Shown in pieces: positions 1-6,330 of a DNA stretch of 7,646 bases. Numbering within the stretch: the stretch's first letter is position 1; each line of letters starts with the position of its first letter. Source of the DNA: Chromatiales bacterium (GTDB lineage Bacteria; Pseudomonadota; Gammaproteobacteria; Chromatiales; Chromatiaceae); the NCBI GenBank assembly GCA_024639625.1, contig JAHEIA010000142.1, positions 1 to 7,646 of the forward strand, written 5' to 3'. The notes under the pieces are model-generated. The model saw only the letters and a list, made by a program, of their open reading frames with translations, had not been told where the DNA came from and did no database searches. Position numbers and translations under genes: made by a program.

Positions 1-231
1 GAGCAGCGCTGCGGAGAACGCGGTCAGTTGGATCGTCAGGACGTTTTCCTCCCACGCCATGGCATGTGCCCACAGCACGCCCAGACCGGCAATCTGGGCG
101 ATCGCCAAATCGATGAAGATAATGCCCCGACGCAAGACTCGCCTTCCCAGCGGCACATGCGTGCTCAGCACCAGCAAGCCGGCGATGAAGGCGGGCCCGA
201 GGATGACGGGGTCCAGACCTTGGGTATTCAT
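1..231 (-). CDS. Metal (zinc/manganese-type) ABC transporter permease, N-terminal part, runs off the left edge
   Basis: The 77 visible residues start MNTQGLDPVILGPAFIAGLL and continue into a hydrophobic segment, a short basic stretch (GRRVLRRG), then IIFIDLAIAQIAGLGV and the beginning of another hydrophobic helix. The F/I-DLAIAQIAxLG stretch is typical of ZnuB/MntB-family inner-membrane permeases, which form the channel for the metal delivered by the binding protein. The start ATG (231-229) overlaps the TGA of the upstream binding-protein gene (230-228) as ATGA, so translation is probably coupled; no separate strong ribosome site is needed. The remaining roughly 190-200 residues expected for the family lie outside the window. 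The metal is inferred from the family and the neighbours; zinc is likelier than manganese given the His-rich partners. Confidence 0.88.
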   Translation of the reverse strand, partial: MNTQGLDPVILGPAFIAGLLVLSTHVPLGRRVLRRGIIFIDLAIAQIAGLGVLWAHAMAWEENVLTIQLTAFSAALL

Positions 232-1133
232 TTCCGGGCCCCAAGCAGCAGGTCGATGCCCGCGTCAAACAAACCGAAAAGATCCGTTGCCTGCGCGCTG
301 CCCCCTACGGTGTAGGGCATTTCGATCATCGCCAGTCCGGGGACCTGCTTGCTCAGCCATTCGGAGGGACGGGCATCCTGGTAGGGTGAACGGATCACCG
401 CTTGGGCGGGGGTCGCCTGCAGCGTCGCGAGCAAATCGCCCAGGTGACCGCTGGTGGGCGGCACACCTGGCTTGGGCTCAAGCGCCCCGATCTCCTGCAA
501 GCCGAGCCAATGGTTGAGATAGACCCAGCTCTTGTGGTGCACCACGATCGGCATGCCGTGAAGTGCCTGGGCCTGCATGTCCCAGCGTTGAATGGCCGCC
601 TGCCAGCGCCGGGTGAAATCCTCCAGGCGCTGGCGGTAGTCGGCGGCATTCGCGGGGTCGAGCTTGACCAGGCGCTCGCTGAGCGGCTGCGCAACGCGGG
701 CGATATTGTGCGGATCGAGATGGATGTGGGGATTACCCTTGGGGTGAACATCCCCTTGGGCCCGGTCCAGGCGCTCCGGGACGTCCAGCATCGGCACGTG
801 ACTCGCCGCCTCAAAGTAGCCGTCGGTCCCGGGCTGTACCCGCGGGTTGCCCGCGCGCCTTTGCAGCACCGGCAGCCAGCCCGCCTCGAGTCCGGCCCCG
901 GTACAGACCACCAGGTCCGCACGCCGCATCTGGGCGATCAGGCTGGGCCGTGCCTGAATGTAGTGCGGATCCTGGTGCGCCGTGGTGGCGGTGACGACAT
1001 CGGCGTGCGCACCCGCAAGCTCGGTGACCAGTGCCGCCCACTCAGGCTCGCAACTGAAGACGCGAAGCGCCGCCACCGCACTGCCGGGCAGCAGGACAAG
1101 TAAGCAGGACAGAGTCCAAACGAATGATTTCAT
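228..1133 (-). CDS. Periplasmic zinc/metal ABC transporter substrate-binding protein (ZnuA-like, cluster A-I)
   Basis: This 301-residue secreted protein should capture Zn2+ (possibly Mn2+) in the periplasm and hand it to the permease encoded next. Residues 1-22 form a signal peptide (basic MKS, hydrophobic core, GSAVA before ALRVFSCEPEW). Likely metal ligands, counted from the ATG at 1133, are His53 and/or His57 in HQDPH, His136 in GNPHIHLDP, His199/His200 in VVHHKSW, and an acidic residue near Asp284 (TDLFGLFD). NPHxxLDP and the HHKSWVYL segment are hallmarks of metal-binding cluster A-I proteins. A long His-rich loop as in E. coli ZnuA is absent; only HPKGNPHIHLDPH is His-dense. ATG 1133 is preferred over the adjacent in-frame GTG at 1136 because GAGGGAG sits 5 bases before it. 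It begins 15 bp after the barrel gene and overlaps the permease by 4 bp. Specificity for zinc is inferred. Confidence 0.9.
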   Translation of the reverse strand: MKSFVWTLSCLLVLLPGSAVAALRVFSCEPEWAALVTELAGAHADVVTATTAHQDPHYIQARPSLIAQMRRADLVVCTGAGLEAGWLPVLQRRAGNPRVQPGTDGYFEAASHVPMLDVPERLDRAQGDVHPKGNPHIHLDPHNIARVAQPLSERLVKLDPANAADYRQRLEDFTRRWQAAIQRWDMQAQALHGMPIVVHHKSWVYLNHWLGLQEIGALEPKPGVPPTSGHLGDLLATLQATPAQAVIRSPYQDARPSEWLSKQVPGLAMIEMPYTVGGSAQATDLFGLFDAGIDLLLGARK

Positions 1134-1148
1134 CACTTCTCCCTCAAA

Positions 1149-2585
1149 TCAGAATTCGTGGCCGCCATGGGCACCCAGGCTCATGATGTACTGCAGCGAC
1201 CACTGGTTGTCGGGCGCGTCGATGCGGGACTTGTCCCGGTCGTATTGCAGCCGCAGGCGGCTGAACTCGCTCGGCGACCAATCGAGCATCGCGGTCCAGC
1301 GCTTGGGGTGGTGGCCGTGAGTGTCGAGGCCGGAAGCGTCGATGACATCTTCGGGGCTCGCAAACCCGCCCAAATCGGTGACCGCAAAGTCGTTGTCCGC
1401 GCTCAGCCAGTCATAGCGCAGCCCGAACCGCCACCTGGGCATGAACTGGTACACCCCTTGGGCATACCAGCCCCATTGGTGGCCGTCGTAATCCATGGTG
1501 CCGCTATTGCCTTCGCTGTCTACCACTACATTGCCGGACTCGTCGCGATAAAAGAGCTCGCTCTGGAGCTTGAAATTGCGCTGCGTAGGGTTTCCGTTCG
1601 GTGCCCATTTCCAGACGAAATCCCCGATCAGCAGATTGGAATCGCCGTCGAAGGTGTCGGTGGTATCGTTGGGGACCTCCGTCTCCCGATCATGGGCGTT
1701 GACCAAGAGCCCGGATATGCCCGCCTGCCAGGCATTGCTCGCCCCCACGTCACCACCGAGCTTCAGAAACAGGCTCTGCACATTGCCGAGCACCTTGGTG
1801 GAGGTGCCGGCCGGGAAACTCCTTCCGGCAAAGGTCTCCGCGCCGAGCATGAGATAGGTCTCGGTCGGGGCCACCCAGGCGAGTCGCACCCCATCGTCAC
1901 CATACTGTTTGTCGAGAAAGGCGCGATAGGCGAGGGGCGCATCGTGAAAATCCCAGGCATGGGTGTGAAACCGGTTGAGGTACCCGATGTCGGAATAAAA
2001 GCGCCCGAAGCGCCCGACCAATCCAGCGGGCAGGCGCAGCGGATCGATATAGGCCTCTTCGACGCTGATCTCGGTCTCACCGGTGCTCTCGTTCTCCAGG
2101 CCGATGGTCATCTGGCCGTAAAAATACGGATCCACGCTCGCCGAGACCGTGATCTCGGACTCGTCCAGGGTGAGCCCCTCGGCCGCAAGACCGCCTTCCT
2201 CGCCCAGTTGAAAGCCCGGCAGCGCATAGGTATCGGGATTCTGCGAGTAGCTGTTCACCGAGCCCTGCAGGATCACGGAGAGCGCCGGGTTGAAGGCATT
2301 CGTGGCCACAGGTGGGCTGCTCGGCGCTGCTGCCGGCGGAGGCTCCGGGGGAACGGCGGACCGCGCCGCCTTCTCCTCGGCAATCTCCGAACGGGTCTCC
2401 CGCAGCTCGGCCTCGGCCTGCTCCAGACGGGTCTCAAGGGTCTTGAGCTGCGCCTGGTACTGTTTCTGCAAGGCTTCCATCTGCTGGCGGATCGCGGCCA
2501 GCTCATCCTCGGTCGCTGCACGGCCGAGGAGGGGTAAAGGCAATACCAACAAGATTGCGACAGACGCTCGCACGCTTCGCTTCAT
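1149..2585 (-). CDS. Outer-membrane beta-barrel protein with N-terminal coiled coil, probable zinc-linked porin
   Basis: The 478-residue product has a signal peptide (about residues 1-24, ending LLGRAA), a heptad-rich coiled coil (about 26-78, ELAAIRQQMEALQKQYQ onward), a Pro/Ala linker (79-95) and a barrel of about 380 residues with alternating aromatic strands, ending in Phe478 as outer-membrane barrels do. FNPALSVILQGSV, the stretch GYLNRFHTHAWDFHDAPLAYRAF (in pieces: LN-x2-H-x-H, WDF, PLAYR) and the YALPGFQLGEE segment resemble a family I remember beside zinc ABC transporter genes; its members are sometimes labelled TonB-dependent receptors. No plug domain or TonB box is visible, and the length suits a porin better. 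His207/209/214, His423/425/426 and His473/476 could interact with metal. The ATG at 2585 is chosen over one 39 bp upstream because GGAGGT lies at ideal distance and the signal peptide then starts MKR. The operon position suggests passage of zinc or a zinc complex; this is inference. Confidence 0.85.
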   Translation of the reverse strand: MKRSVRASVAILLVLPLPLLGRAATEDELAAIRQQMEALQKQYQAQLKTLETRLEQAEAELRETRSEIAEEKAARSAVPPEPPPAAAPSSPPVATNAFNPALSVILQGSVNSYSQNPDTYALPGFQLGEEGGLAAEGLTLDESEITVSASVDPYFYGQMTIGLENESTGETEISVEEAYIDPLRLPAGLVGRFGRFYSDIGYLNRFHTHAWDFHDAPLAYRAFLDKQYGDDGVRLAWVAPTETYLMLGAETFAGRSFPAGTSTKVLGNVQSLFLKLGGDVGASNAWQAGISGLLVNAHDRETEVPNDTTDTFDGDSNLLIGDFVWKWAPNGNPTQRNFKLQSELFYRDESGNVVVDSEGNSGTMDYDGHQWGWYAQGVYQFMPRWRFGLRYDWLSADNDFAVTDLGGFASPEDVIDASGLDTHGHHPKRWTAMLDWSPSEFSRLRLQYDRDKSRIDAPDNQWSLQYIMSLGAHGGHEF

Positions 2586-2610
2586 GCTACACCTCCATAC
2601 ACTGCACGCA

Positions 2611-2628
2611 CGCCGTGACGCCACGGCG
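2611..2628. other. Perfect 7-bp inverted repeat between the small-protein and barrel genes
   Basis: CGCCGTG (2611-2617) and CACGGCG (2622-2628) are perfect complements around a 4-base loop, inside the 72-bp gap between the small Cys/His protein stop and the barrel start. On the minus-strand transcript it lies about 26 bases ahead of the barrel start codon, with no U-tract after it. It could be an RNA hairpin that tunes expression within the operon or stabilises the downstream message. In GC-rich DNA a stem of this size may also be chance. Confidence 0.4.
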
Positions 2629-2657
2629 CGGCTGGGGAATTGAACTACGGGGTCGGA

Positions 2658-2972
2658 TTACGCGTGCAGCGAGGGCAGGGGCGGCGATCTGGCAGTTGGA
2701 TGCAGTGGGGTGCGGGACAGGGGACGAGTTGTCGGCAAGCCCCCTGGCGATTCGTCGACAACCCGGGTCAGCAGGGCTACACAATCGGTGCCGAGGGCGT
2801 GATCCAGACCCTGCGCGGCGAGGCAGATCGAGCATTCGCTGCCATCGGTGTGGCGCTCGATATCCAGCTGGTGCTGTACTAGGCTGAACTGACCGACGAC
2901 CAGTAGAACGATAAACAGAATCCTGGCGACTCTGCCAGAAAGGCGTCCGCAAGCTGTCTGTCGACTGGCCAT
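2658..2972 (-). CDS. Small membrane-anchored Cys/His protein, putative zinc-uptake chaperone
   Basis: The 104-residue product has a basic N-terminus, one hydrophobic segment (about residues 15-33, VARILFIVLLVVGQFSLV) acting as a membrane anchor or uncleaved signal, then a short periplasmic part with His34, His41, Cys47-x2-Cys50 (ECSIC), His58 and Cys64. The rest is Pro/Arg-rich and ends RSPPLPSLHA. The pattern VQHQLDxExH...C-x2-CL...H resembles small proteins that I recall being called 'ABC-type zinc uptake system zinc chaperone' in other gammaproteobacteria; that role is mostly assigned by context, not biochemistry. It is the first gene of the metal operon, 72 bp before the barrel gene. The ATG at 2972 has no good Shine-Dalgarno sequence but is the only ATG in the frame; a different start cannot be excluded. 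Coding status is supported by the organised Cys/His pattern and same-strand operon position. Confidence 0.65.
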   Translation of the reverse strand: MASRQTACGRLSGRVARILFIVLLVVGQFSLVQHQLDIERHTDGSECSICLAAQGLDHALGTDCVALLTRVVDESPGGLPTTRPLSRTPLHPTARSPPLPSLHA

Positions 2973-3060
2973 AAGCGCAGATGGTACCCGCAGTCTTGCG
3001 ACAGCGGCAACCGCTTTCCTATGCAGAGGCGAGAACCTGTGTCCCTTCTAGTTTCCCTAT

Positions 3061-3080
3061 CCAGTTTTCAAAGAACGAGC
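3061..3080 (-). promoter_or_regulatory. boxA-like (rRNA antitermination leader) sequence
   Basis: Read on the minus strand this is GCTCGTTCTTTGAAAACTGG, followed by ATAGGGAAAC. It resembles the boxA region found in rRNA leaders and 16S-23S spacers (E. coli TGCTCTTTAACAA; forms with GTTCTTTGAAAA occur in other bacteria). No rRNA gene lies nearby; the next feature downstream on this strand is the metal operon, about 90 bp away. It may be a chance match, a relic of an rRNA spacer, or a genuine NusB/NusE site in the operon leader. Confidence 0.25.
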
Positions 3081-3134
3081 GGCGAATCCAATAAACCCAA
3101 CCCAGCCAACCGTCCACCAGCCTCCCGTGAATCA

Positions 3135-3167
3135 GTCTCTCTGAATCGCTTTCCGTCTCTCGAATCG
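3135..3167. repeat. Two-copy imperfect direct repeat, 20-bp period
   Basis: GTCTCTCTGAATCG (3135-3148) recurs as GTCTCTCGAATCG (3155-3167), differing by one T, with starts exactly 20 bp apart. A partial third element, GTGAATCA, precedes at 3127-3134. A spacing near two helical turns in a divergent promoter region would suit a dimeric or cooperative regulator, but no known binding motif is recognised. Confidence 0.4.
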
Positions 3168-3246
3168 TGCTCGCCAGGACTATGTGCCGTATCATTTCTC
3201 AATCATATCGCTGCACATTCGCAGCAAGATTAATTAGTTTTTCTCT

Positions 3247-5799
3247 ATGAATCAGAACGATCAACACACACCCATGATGCAGCAGTATCTGCGCATCAAG
3301 GCACAACAACCCGACCTGCTGCTGCTCTACCGCATGGGTGACTTTTACGAGCTGTTCTACAGTGATGCCGAGAAGGCCGCACGCCTGCTCGACATCACCC
3401 TGACCCGCCGCGGATCGTCCGCCGGGCAGCCGATCCCGATGGCCGGTGTACCGGTGCACGCGGTCGACGGCTACCTCGCCAAGCTGGTGCGCATGGGGGA
3501 ATCGGTAGCCATCTGCGAGCAGATCGGAGACCCTTCCACCAGCAAAGGACCGGTAGAACGCAAGATCGTGCGCATCGTTACGCCCGGGACGGTGACCGAC
3601 GAGGCCCTGCTGGAGGAGCGCAGGGACAACCTGTTGGCGGCGGCCTACACCGAGCAACCCGGTTGCGGGCTGGCGGTGCTCGACTTGGCGAGCGGCCGCT
3701 TCAACCTGCAGCAACTGAAGTCAACGGAAGCGCTCCGCAGCGAACTCGAACGACTGCGCCCCGCGGAGCTCCTGATCGAGGAAGACAGCGCGCTGGAGAA
3801 ACTACTGGGTACGAACTACAGCCTAACCAAACGTCCCCCCTGGCATTTCGACACGGACACCGCCCGCCAGCTCCTGACCCGGCAGTTCGCCACCAAAGAC
3901 CTTCGTGGATTCGGCTGCGAAGACGAGACCCTGGCGATCGCCGCCGCGGGCTGCCTGCTGCAGTACGTCGCCGATACCCAGCATAGCTCCTTGCCCCACA
4001 TCCGCGGCCTGCAAGTGGAGCGCCGTGAGGACAGCGTGATCATCGACGCGGCTACCCGTCGCAATCTGGAGCTCGAGCATAGCCTCACGGGGCAACACGA
4101 GCACACCCTCGCAGGGGTCATGGACCGCACTGTTACCGGGATGGGGGGCCGACTGCTGCGGCGCTGGATTCACCGCCCATTGCGCGACCCGGAACCCGTG
4201 CGCCGGCGCCATGCCGCAATCGCCGAACTCCTCGACACGGGCTCGTCGGCGGTGCTGCGCGAAGCGCTGAGCGGCATCGGCGACGTGGAACGCATCTCCG
4301 CCCGCATCGCCTTGAAATCCGCCCGCCCCCGAGACCTCGCTGTCCTGCGCGACTCCCTTGGTCAGCTGCCCGCGATCCAAGAACCTCTGCGCGGCCTCGA
4401 TAACTCCTTGCTGAGGGACCTGTCGGAGACGGCGGGCACCCACCCGCAGACCTTGGACCTGCTGCAGCGCGCGGTAATCGACAACCCTCCGGCTCTGATC
4501 CGCGACGGCGGGGTTCTCGCCCCCGGCTACGATAGCGAACTGGACCGCCTGCGCTCGCTCTCTGAGAACGCCGCCGGTTTTCTGCTGGCCCTGGAGGCCG
4601 AAGAACGTAAGCGCACCGGCATCACCAATCTGAAGGTCAGTTACAACCGCGTCCACGGTTACTACATCGAAATCAGCCGGAGCCAGGCGGACGGCGTCCC
4701 GGCCGACTATGTCCGTCGCCAGACATTGAAAGGCGCGGAGCGCTTTATTACACCCGAACTGAAGAAGTTCGAAGATCAGGTACTGAGTTCCAAAGAACGC
4801 TCCCTGGCGCGCGAAAAGGCGCTGTTCGACGCACTGTTGGAGATTCTCGGGGCGGAGGTTCCACAACTGCAGGCGTGCGCCGAGGCCGTGGCATCGATCG
4901 ACGTCCTGTGCAACCTGGCGGAACGGGCGCAGTCTCTGGATCTGTGCCGACCGGAGCTGAGCGCGGATCCGGGGTTGCTGATCGAAGGCGGCCGCCACCT
5001 GGTCGTCGAGCAGGTGAGCGAGGAAAATTTCGTACCGAATAGCGTCCGGCTCGAGGACGAACGGCGCATTCTCGTCATCACCGGCCCGAACATGGGCGGC
5101 AAGTCCACCTTTATGCGGCAAACCGCGCTGATCGTTCTGCTGGCTTACGCCGGCAGTTACGTGCCGGCGCAGAGCGCCCGTCTCGGGCCGGTGGACCGGA
5201 TCTTCTCGCGCATCGGGGCGTCCGACGATCTTGCGGGCGGTCGCTCGACGTTCATGGTGGAAATGGAGGAGACCGCGAACATCCTACACAACGCCACGGC
5301 GCAAAGCTTGGTCCTGATGGACGAGATCGGGCGCGGCACCAGCACCTTCGACGGTCTCTCCCTCGCTTGGGCCTGCGCAGCTGAACTGGCGCGCCGCATC
5401 CGTGCGTTCACCCTGTTTGCGACGCACTACTTCGAACTCACAACCCTGCCGGAAGAATATCCGGCGATCGCCAACGTCCATCTGGACGCGGTAGAACACG
5501 GCGACTCCATCGTCTTTCTGCATGCCGTGCAGGAGGGTCCGGCAAATCAGAGCTATGGGCTGCAGGTCGCCGCACTCGCCGGTGTCCCTGCGCCCGTGAT
5601 CGAGCAAGCTCGCGAGCGCCTGGGCGAACTCGAGCAAAGCGCCCAACGCCACGCCGACCAGCAAACAAACCAGATGTCCTTATTCACCGATCCGCCGGAC
5701 CACCCGGCGCTCCGCGCCTTGGAGCAACTGGAACCGGACGAGCTGAGTCCACGCGATGCGCTGCGCGCTCTGTACCGCCTCAAGGAACTGCTCCGTTGA
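3247..5799 (+). CDS. mutS: DNA mismatch repair protein MutS
   Basis: This is a complete 850-residue MutS (E. coli 853), the cytoplasmic dimeric ATPase that recognises mispairs and small loops and recruits MutL. In order: mismatch-binding domain I with Phe33-Tyr34-Glu35 (GDFYELFY), in which Phe stacks on the mispair; connector; core/lever; clamp (about 445-570); and the C-terminal ATPase with Walker [10 protein letters not shown] (613-621), Walker B Asp692-Glu693 followed by [10 protein letters not shown], and catalytic-region His727 (FATHYFELT). The tail has QMSLF (809-813), matching the sliding-clamp motif, and an E. coli-like tetramerisation end ([16 protein letters not shown]). No key residue is missing. 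The ATG at 3247 is supported by alignment of [14 protein letters not shown] with other MutS N-termini; the T-rich run just before it contains no Shine-Dalgarno sequence, so translation may be modest. It is transcribed away from the metal operon and followed by fdxA. Confidence 0.98.
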   Translation: MNQNDQHTPMMQQYLRIKAQQPDLLLLYRMGDFYELFYSDAEKAARLLDITLTRRGSSAGQPIPMAGVPVHAVDGYLAKLVRMGESVAICEQIGDPSTSKGPVERKIVRIVTPGTVTDEALLEERRDNLLAAAYTEQPGCGLAVLDLASGRFNLQQLKSTEALRSELERLRPAELLIEEDSALEKLLGTNYSLTKRPPWHFDTDTARQLLTRQFATKDLRGFGCEDETLAIAAAGCLLQYVADTQHSSLPHIRGLQVERREDSVIIDAATRRNLELEHSLTGQHEHTLAGVMDRTVTGMGGRLLRRWIHRPLRDPEPVRRRHAAIAELLDTGSSAVLREALSGIGDVERISARIALKSARPRDLAVLRDSLGQLPAIQEPLRGLDNSLLRDLSETAGTHPQTLDLLQRAVIDNPPALIRDGGVLAPGYDSELDRLRSLSENAAGFLLALEAEERKRTGITNLKVSYNRVHGYYIEISRSQADGVPADYVRRQTLKGAERFITPELKKFEDQVLSSKERSLAREKALFDALLEILGAEVPQLQACAEAVASIDVLCNLAERAQSLDLCRPELSADPGLLIEGGRHLVVEQVSEENFVPNSVRLEDERRILVITGPNMGGKSTFMRQTALIVLLAYAGSYVPAQSARLGPVDRIFSRIGASDDLAGGRSTFMVEMEETANILHNATAQSLVLMDEIGRGTSTFDGLSLAWACAAELARRIRAFTLFATHYFELTTLPEEYPAIANVHLDAVEHGDSIVFLHAVQEGPANQSYGLQVAALAGVPAPVIEQARERLGELEQSAQRHADQQTNQMSLFTDPPDHPALRALEQLEPDELSPRDALRALYRLKELLR

Positions 5800-5878
5800 T
5801 ACCCGAGCCGCTGCGCAGAAGACCTACTGCGGAACAGTGCGCAACCTGAGGCGAACGCCCTGTGTCACGGCGCCGGGC

Positions 5879-5884
5879 TACAAT
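5879..5884 (+). promoter_or_regulatory. Candidate -10 box for fdxA
   Basis: TACAAT matches the sigma-70 -10 consensus at five of six positions and lies 75 bp before the fdxA start, in the 159-bp gap after mutS. No good -35 box is found 16-18 bp upstream (sequence there is around CGCCCT), so an activator or another promoter may be involved. It suggests fdxA can be transcribed independently of mutS. Confidence 0.35.
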
Positions 5885-5909
5885 GAGAAAGCGAATTGCA
5901 GCTTCGGGG

Positions 5910-5946
5910 CCGCAGTGCGGGAGGCGCGCTGCGGACCGCGCAGCGG
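5910..5946 (+). promoter_or_regulatory. Competing hairpins in the fdxA leader
   Basis: The RNA just ahead of the fdxA ribosome site can fold in mutually exclusive ways. CCGCAG (5910-5915) can pair with CTGCGG (5929-5934), or CGCTGCG (5927-5933) can pair with CGCAGCG (5939-5945) around a 5-base loop. The 3' arm of the second hairpin touches the first base of the Shine-Dalgarno sequence GGAGGA (5945-5950), which lies 8 bases before the ATG. The layout would suit control of translation initiation, but GC-rich leaders often show such pairings and no ligand or known riboswitch class is recognised. Confidence 0.35.
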
Positions 5947-5958
5947 AGGAAAGCCGAA

Positions 5959-6282
5959 ATGACGTACGTCGTAGTGGAGAACTGCATCAAGTGCAAATAC
6001 ACCGACTGCGTCGAGGTCTGCCCGGTGGATTGCTTTCACGAAGGACCCAATTTTCTGGTTATCGACCCCGACGAGTGCATCGATTGCGCACTGTGCGAAC
6101 CCGAATGTCCGGCCGAGGCAATCTTCAGTGAGGACGACCTACCTCGCGACCAAGGTGATTTCGTCGCGCTCAACGCCGAACTCTCGAAGGCTTGGCCGGT
6201 AATCAGCGAACGCAGAGAGCCTCCGGCGGATGCCGACGAGTGGAATGGCTCGCCGGACAAACTACAGTATTTGGAGCGCTAA
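5959..6282 (+). CDS. fdxA: Seven-iron ferredoxin FdxA ([3Fe-4S][4Fe-4S])
   Basis: This 107-residue cytoplasmic electron carrier matches Azotobacter vinelandii ferredoxin I along its whole length, including the LER end. All nine conserved cysteines are present: Cys9, 12, 17, 21 and 25 ([18 protein letters not shown]) and Cys40, 43, 46 and 50 ([12 protein letters not shown]). By comparison with ferredoxin I, Cys9/17/50 hold the [3Fe-4S] cluster and Cys21/40/43/46 the [4Fe-4S] cluster; Cys12 and Cys25 are not cluster ligands in that scheme. The C-terminal half (about 58-107) is the extra segment of the Azotobacter-type family. An open frame extends 63 bp upstream, but the ATG at 5959 is chosen because GGAGGA lies 8 bases before it and MTYVVVENC aligns with family N-termini. 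Placement after mutS is shared with Pseudomonas. Its physiological partner is unknown; roles in redox stress have been proposed for relatives. Confidence 0.97.
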   Translation: MTYVVVENCIKCKYTDCVEVCPVDCFHEGPNFLVIDPDECIDCALCEPECPAEAIFSEDDLPRDQGDFVALNAELSKAWPVISERREPPADADEWNGSPDKLQYLER

Positions 6283-6293
6283 TCGTATGACCC

Positions 6294-6322
6294 CGAGCAC
6301 ACCGCCTCTAGCGGTGTGCTCG
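6294..6322. terminator. Strong hairpin between convergent fdxA and dsbC, probable bidirectional terminator
   Basis: A perfect 12-bp inverted repeat (6294-6305, CGAGCACACCGC; 6311-6322, GCGGTGTGCTCG) surrounds the 5-base loop CTCTA. It fills most of the 48-bp gap between the fdxA stop (6282) and the dsbC stop (6331), so it is placed to end transcription from both sides. Neither strand has a run of T after the stem, so it is not a textbook intrinsic terminator; it may block read-through together with Rho or protect the 3' ends of both messages. Confidence 0.7.
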
Positions 6323-6330
6323 AGCAGCGG

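Larger units (their letters stand above)
2973..3246. other. Divergent intergenic region between the metal operon and mutS
   Basis: This 274-bp stretch must hold the promoters of both the minus-strand metal operon and plus-strand mutS. It is more A/T-rich than the flanking genes, especially 3181-3246. I see a TATCAT hexamer at 3190-3195 (5 of 6 to the sigma-70 -10 box, plus strand) but no matching -35 box, a small inverted repeat GCTGC/GCAGC at 3210-3225, another (AGCGG/CCGCT) at 3003-3015, a two-copy direct repeat and a boxA-like element, the last two listed separately. A 70-codon plus-strand open frame (3021-3233) has no ribosome site or protein-like composition and is not called. No clear A/T-rich Zur-type palindrome was found. 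Confidence 0.6.

Noticed and set aside
402..1103. Plus-strand open frame of 233 codons opposite the binding-protein gene
   Set aside because: It has no family resemblance and is fully overlapped by the well-supported binding protein with its signal peptide and metal-ligand motifs.
1158..2537. Long plus-strand open frame of 459 codons opposite the barrel gene
   Set aside because: It is the antisense shadow of a GC-rich gene: no ribosome site or recognisable domain, and a repetitive G/R/L-rich composition. The minus-strand frame has a signal peptide, coiled coil, barrel pattern and good Shine-Dalgarno site.
2981..3010. Sigma-70 promoter on the minus strand (TTGCCG, 18 bp, TACCAT) directly ahead of the small Cys/His gene
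   Set aside because: Each box matches only four of six positions, and transcription would start about 2 bases before the ATG, implying a leaderless message. It is possible but too weak to list.
3021..3233. 70-codon plus-strand open frame just before mutS
   Set aside because: Ser/Pro-rich low-information translation, no ribosome site, and it fills the region needed for two divergent promoters.
2973..3246. Zur operator for the metal operon
   Set aside because: I looked for an A/T-rich palindrome of the ATGTTATA-type seen in gammaproteobacterial Zur boxes. The nearest candidate, around 3189-3209 (GTATCATTTCTCAATCATATC), is not a convincing inverted repeat. The operator may be elsewhere or diverged.
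3210..3246. GCTGC/GCAGC hairpin followed by a T-rich run, resembling an intrinsic terminator
   Set aside because: The stem is only 5 bp, the T-rich stretch begins well after it, and it sits just upstream of mutS, where a plus-strand terminator makes little sense.
3823..5121. Minus-strand open frame of 432 codons inside mutS
   Set aside because: It lies opposite highly conserved MutS coding sequence, has no plausible domain and no ribosome site, and reflects third-position GC bias.
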